Shown here piece after piece: positions 61,338 to 64,000 of a stretch of DNA of 64,000 nt. A model generated the notes under the pieces. That model did not search any database, had not been told where the DNA came from, and was given only the letters and a program-made list of their open reading frames with translations. Position 1 is the stretch's first letter; each line of letters opens with the position of its first letter. Both the position numbers and the translations under genes were made by a program. Source of the DNA: Saprospiraceae bacterium (GTDB lineage: Bacteria > Bacteroidota > Bacteroidia > Chitinophagales > Saprospiraceae); assembly GCA_041392805.1 (NCBI GenBank), contig JAWKLJ010000002.1, forward strand, positions 1,379,001 through 1,443,000, written 5' to 3'.

Positions 61338-64000
61338 ATGCAGCAGCCAATTACCAATAATGCTGGTCTTTATACCCCCTCCCTAGAAAAGGACTCTTGT
61401 GGAATAGGGTTGATCGCAAACCTGGACGGGATTAAATCTCATGAAACAATTGAAAATGCACTTCGAATGCTTTCTAATATGGAGCATCGTGGTGCCTGTG
61501 GTTGCGAACCTAATACAGGTGATGGGGCTGGTATTCTGGTACAAACACCTCATGAATTTTTTGAGAAAAAATGTGCAGAATTAGGCTTCCAGTTGCCCGC
61601 ATTCGGTTCCTATGGCGTCGGTATGGTCTTTTTTCCCAATGACCGAACCCTTCGCCAACAATGTCGTTTTTTATTTAATGATTATATTGATGAATTGGGT
61701 TTCGAATTGCTAGGTTACCGAAAGGTACCTACGGACCATGAGGAACTTGGCGAAACGGCAATTTCGGTAGAACCTCGGATGGAACAGGTTTTTGTAAAGC
61801 CTAAACAAGCTTTAGATGTTAAGGTATTGGAAAAACGACTGTTTATTCTCAGGAAATTTACGACGCATAATATTCACAAAACCTTCCCCCATTCTAGAGA
61901 TTATTTCTATATCACCTCTTTTTCTTATAAAACAATTGTTTACAAGGGGCAACTAACAACCTATCAGGTCAGGCCTTATTTCCCTGATTTACACGACTCT
62001 TTATTTAAATCGGCGATAGCCTTAGTCCACTCGCGTTTTTCGACCAATACCATTCCTAAATGGAAATTGGCTCAACCCTTTCGATATATTGCACACAATG
62101 GGGAAATCAATACCGTTAGAGGAAACCTGAACTGGTGGAAATCCAAAGAACCTTTGTTGAAATCTGCTGTTTTTTCGGAAGAAGAATTAATAAAACTCAA
62201 CCCCATTTGTGGTGAAAACCTGTCGGACTCGGGCAACTTCGACAATGTGTTGGAGTTTTTGGTGCTCAATGGGTATTCTTTGCCCCATGCTCTCATGATG
62301 ATGATTCCGGAGGCATGGCAGCATGATGAACAGATGGAGGATTATAAAAAAGCTTTTTACGAGTACCATAAAACCATGATGGAGCCTTGGGATGGGCCCG
62401 CCTCCATTTGTTTTACGGATGGGATATTAGTAGGCGCTACCCTCGACCGTAACGGTTTGAGGCCCTCCCGGTATTGTTTGACCGATGATAATACCTTGAT
62501 TTTGGCATCAGAAGCGGGTGTCCTCGACTTAGATCAATCCAAGATTGTGATGAAAGGTCGCTTGCAACCTGGGAAAATATTGATTGCCGATTTGGATGAA
62601 CATCGGATTATCGGAGATGAGGAACTGAAGGCCATTATTTGTAAAAGACTGCCTTATAAAGAATGGCTTGATAAATATAGGATAACCATTGATGATCTGG
62701 AAGACCGAGGTTCACCAGTTGTAGAATTGGATGAAAAAACACTTTTCAAAAATCAACAACTGCATGGCTTTACCAAAGAAGACTTAAGGGTGCTTTTAGG
62801 GCCAATGGTCGAGGAGGAGCAGGATCCGATAGGATCGATGGGGACAGATACGCCCTTGGCGGTTTTATCCCAACGGTCACAACACCTAAGCAATTACTTC
62901 AAGCAATTATTTGCACAGGTGACCAATCCGCCTATTGATCCAATCCGCGAACGCTCCGTCATGTCGCTTTTCGCTATGCTGGGCGGATCATCCAATATTC
63001 TCCACCGAGATGCGGAAAGGGCCAAATTTATACATTTATCAAGCCCCGTCCTAGGTAGTGGTGAGTTGAATAGAATTAAACAACTCAATCATCCTCATTT
63101 TCGTTCTGGGATCATTGATATTGTTTTTAAAGCGGATGGACAAAAAGGACGACTCAAGGCTGCGGTAGATCATATTTGTGCAGTAGCAGAAGACCTTACC
63201 CGCAATGGTAGTAACATTTTGATTCTTTCGGATCGCAATGCCGATACCTTCAGAGCACCGATTCCTTCTTTGCTAGCGGTAGGAGCTATTCACCATCACT
63301 TGATAAATACTGGCTTGCGAAGCCTTACCTCCTTGATCGTGGAGGCAGGAGATGTTCGGGAAACGCATCATTTTGCTACCCTGATTGGGTATGGCGCAAG
63401 CGCTGTTAATGCCTATATGGCCTATGCCTCCATTGCGAGCCTTCAGAAAGAGGCTTATTTTAAAGGGGGTAAAAAGCTAAAAGACTTATTCAAAATCTAT
63501 AACAAAGCAATAGGGAAAGGATTGCTGAAAATAATGTCCAAAATCGGGATTTCCACCCTTCAATCCTATCAGGGAGCCCAGACCTTCGAGGCGCTTGGTT
63601 TATCTAGCGAAGTCATCGAAACCTGTTTTAAAGGTACGATATCTCGCATCCAAGGTATTGGTTTCGACGGGATTGCAGAGGAGGTGCTGACCCGCCACGC
63701 CATGGCTTTTCCCGAGAAGAACCTGACGAATGCTCAACTGGATGTGGGAGGAGTATTCCAATGGAAGCGCCGCGGCGAAGCCCACTTGTTCAACCCACAG
63801 ACCATTCATTTGTTGCAATATTCCACCCGTAAGAACGATTACACAGCCTATAAAAAATACGCCAAATTGATCAATGATCAATCGGAGCAAGCCATGACCC
63901 TCAGAGGTTTACTGACCTTCCGACGAGGCGAACCCGTTCCGATTGAAGAGGTTGAACCCGTAGAAAGTATCTTCAAGCGTTTTGCCACAGGTGCCATGTC
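61338..64000 (+). CDS. gltB: Glutamate synthase large subunit, 3' part outside the window
   Basis: From the ATG at 61338, 887 codons are open to the window end. The gene encodes the large subunit of NADPH glutamate synthase, which transfers the amide of glutamine to 2-oxoglutarate. Residues 1-20 are a propeptide; CGIGLIA follows, so Cys21 becomes the N-terminal nucleophile of the class II glutaminase. SRFSTNT, PFRYIAHNGEINT and EHRGACG mark that domain. The central domain follows, and the sequence stops at FATGAMS, the start of the FMN-binding synthase domain. About 600 residues are missing from view. gltD may lie beyond. Confidence 0.97.
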   Translation, partial: MQQPITNNAGLYTPSLEKDSCGIGLIANLDGIKSHETIENALRMLSNMEHRGACGCEPNTGDGAGILVQTPHEFFEKKCAELGFQLPAFGSYGVGMVFFPNDRTLRQQCRFLFNDYIDELGFELLGYRKVPTDHEELGETAISVEPRMEQVFVKPKQALDVKVLEKRLFILRKFTTHNIHKTFPHSRDYFYITSFSYKTIVYKGQLTTYQVRPYFPDLHDSLFKSAIALVHSRFSTNTIPKWKLAQPFRYIAHNGEINTVRGNLNWWKSKEPLLKSAVFSEEELIKLNPICGENLSDSGNFDNVLEFLVLNGYSLPHALMMMIPEAWQHDEQMEDYKKAFYEYHKTMMEPWDGPASICFTDGILVGATLDRNGLRPSRYCLTDDNTLILASEAGVLDLDQSKIVMKGRLQPGKILIADLDEHRIIGDEELKAIICKRLPYKEWLDKYRITIDDLEDRGSPVVELDEKTLFKNQQLHGFTKEDLRVLLGPMVEEEQDPIGSMGTDTPLAVLSQRSQHLSNYFKQLFAQVTNPPIDPIRERSVMSLFAMLGGSSNILHRDAERAKFIHLSSPVLGSGELNRIKQLNHPHFRSGIIDIVFKADGQKGRLKAAVDHICAVAEDLTRNGSNILILSDRNADTFRAPIPSLLAVGAIHHHLINTGLRSLTSLIVEAGDVRETHHFATLIGYGASAVNAYMAYASIASLQKEAYFKGGKKLKDLFKIYNKAIGKGLLKIMSKIGISTLQSYQGAQTFEALGLSSEVIETCFKGTISRIQGIGFDGIAEEVLTRHAMAFPEKNLTNAQLDVGGVFQWKRRGEAHLFNPQTIHLLQYSTRKNDYTAYKKYAKLINDQSEQAMTLRGLLTFRRGEPVPIEEVEPVESIFKRFATGAM

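Overview
The window reads as a chromosome segment of a free-living Bacteroidota, most like the class Saprospiria (Lewinella/Haliscomenobacter relatives). The reasons are secreted proteins with type IX secretion (T9SS) C-terminal sorting domains, starts without Shine-Dalgarno sites, promoters of the Bacteroidota form TTG-N19/20-TAnnTTTG, a fatty-acid oxidation fusion with the dehydrogenase domain first, and many lipoproteins, Tat-exported dehydrogenase-like hydrolases and VPS10/BNR proteins. The placement rests on gene content only.

Layout. Positions 1-8948 (minus strand) hold a tightly packed catabolic operon: AraC regulator, BNR sialidase-like protein, polytopic membrane protein, ceramidase-like hydrolase, membrane-anchored GH31, membrane-anchored PHP hydrolase and a ChbG/YdjC lipoprotein. 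9.2-10.2 kb has 5-formyltetrahydrofolate cyclo-ligase running into a truncated Rpn-like remnant. 10.4-14.1 kb is a beta-oxidation pair (thiolase and HAD/ECH fusion). 14.2-19.0 kb is mixed: an alpha/beta hydrolase, an AT-rich HNH nuclease pair, a beta-barrel, a DUF697-SHOCT protein and an MgtC/DUF4010 membrane protein. 19.1-23.2 kb is an amino-sugar salvage operon (sulfatase, GH109-like, NahK-like kinase). 23.3-31.2 kb has a VPS10-like protein, a 200 aa secreted protein, a bile-acid-symporter homologue and a GH3.

31.4-38.0 kb (minus) is the most interesting part: a three-gene operon of a CHAT caspase-like protease, a transmembrane nSTAND1 NTPase and a separate WD40 protein with its own signal peptide. 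It looks like a split, envelope-spanning version of the CHAT/STAND/WD40 conflict or signalling systems, with a good promoter in front. 38.4-47.4 kb has a second VPS10-like protein, an NSS transporter, PriA, a hexanucleotide repeat tract and a large secreted protein of unknown function. 47.9-56.0 kb has MurQ and four secreted proteins (two with T9SS-type tails, an L-type lectin, a subtilase). 56.1-64.0 kb has rpsP with promoter, leader hairpin and terminator, an uncharacterised helical protein, a PhoD-like lipoprotein, a Gfo/Idh/MocA oxidoreductase and the start of gltB, cut by the window end.

Several intergenic regions carry palindromic elements. Two copies of a roughly 161 bp element, 24 kb apart and inverted relative to each other, have 18 bp terminal inverted repeats and 3 bp TAA or TTA target duplications. 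They form a recently active MITE-like family. No CRISPR array, tRNA, rRNA or intact transposase gene was seen.
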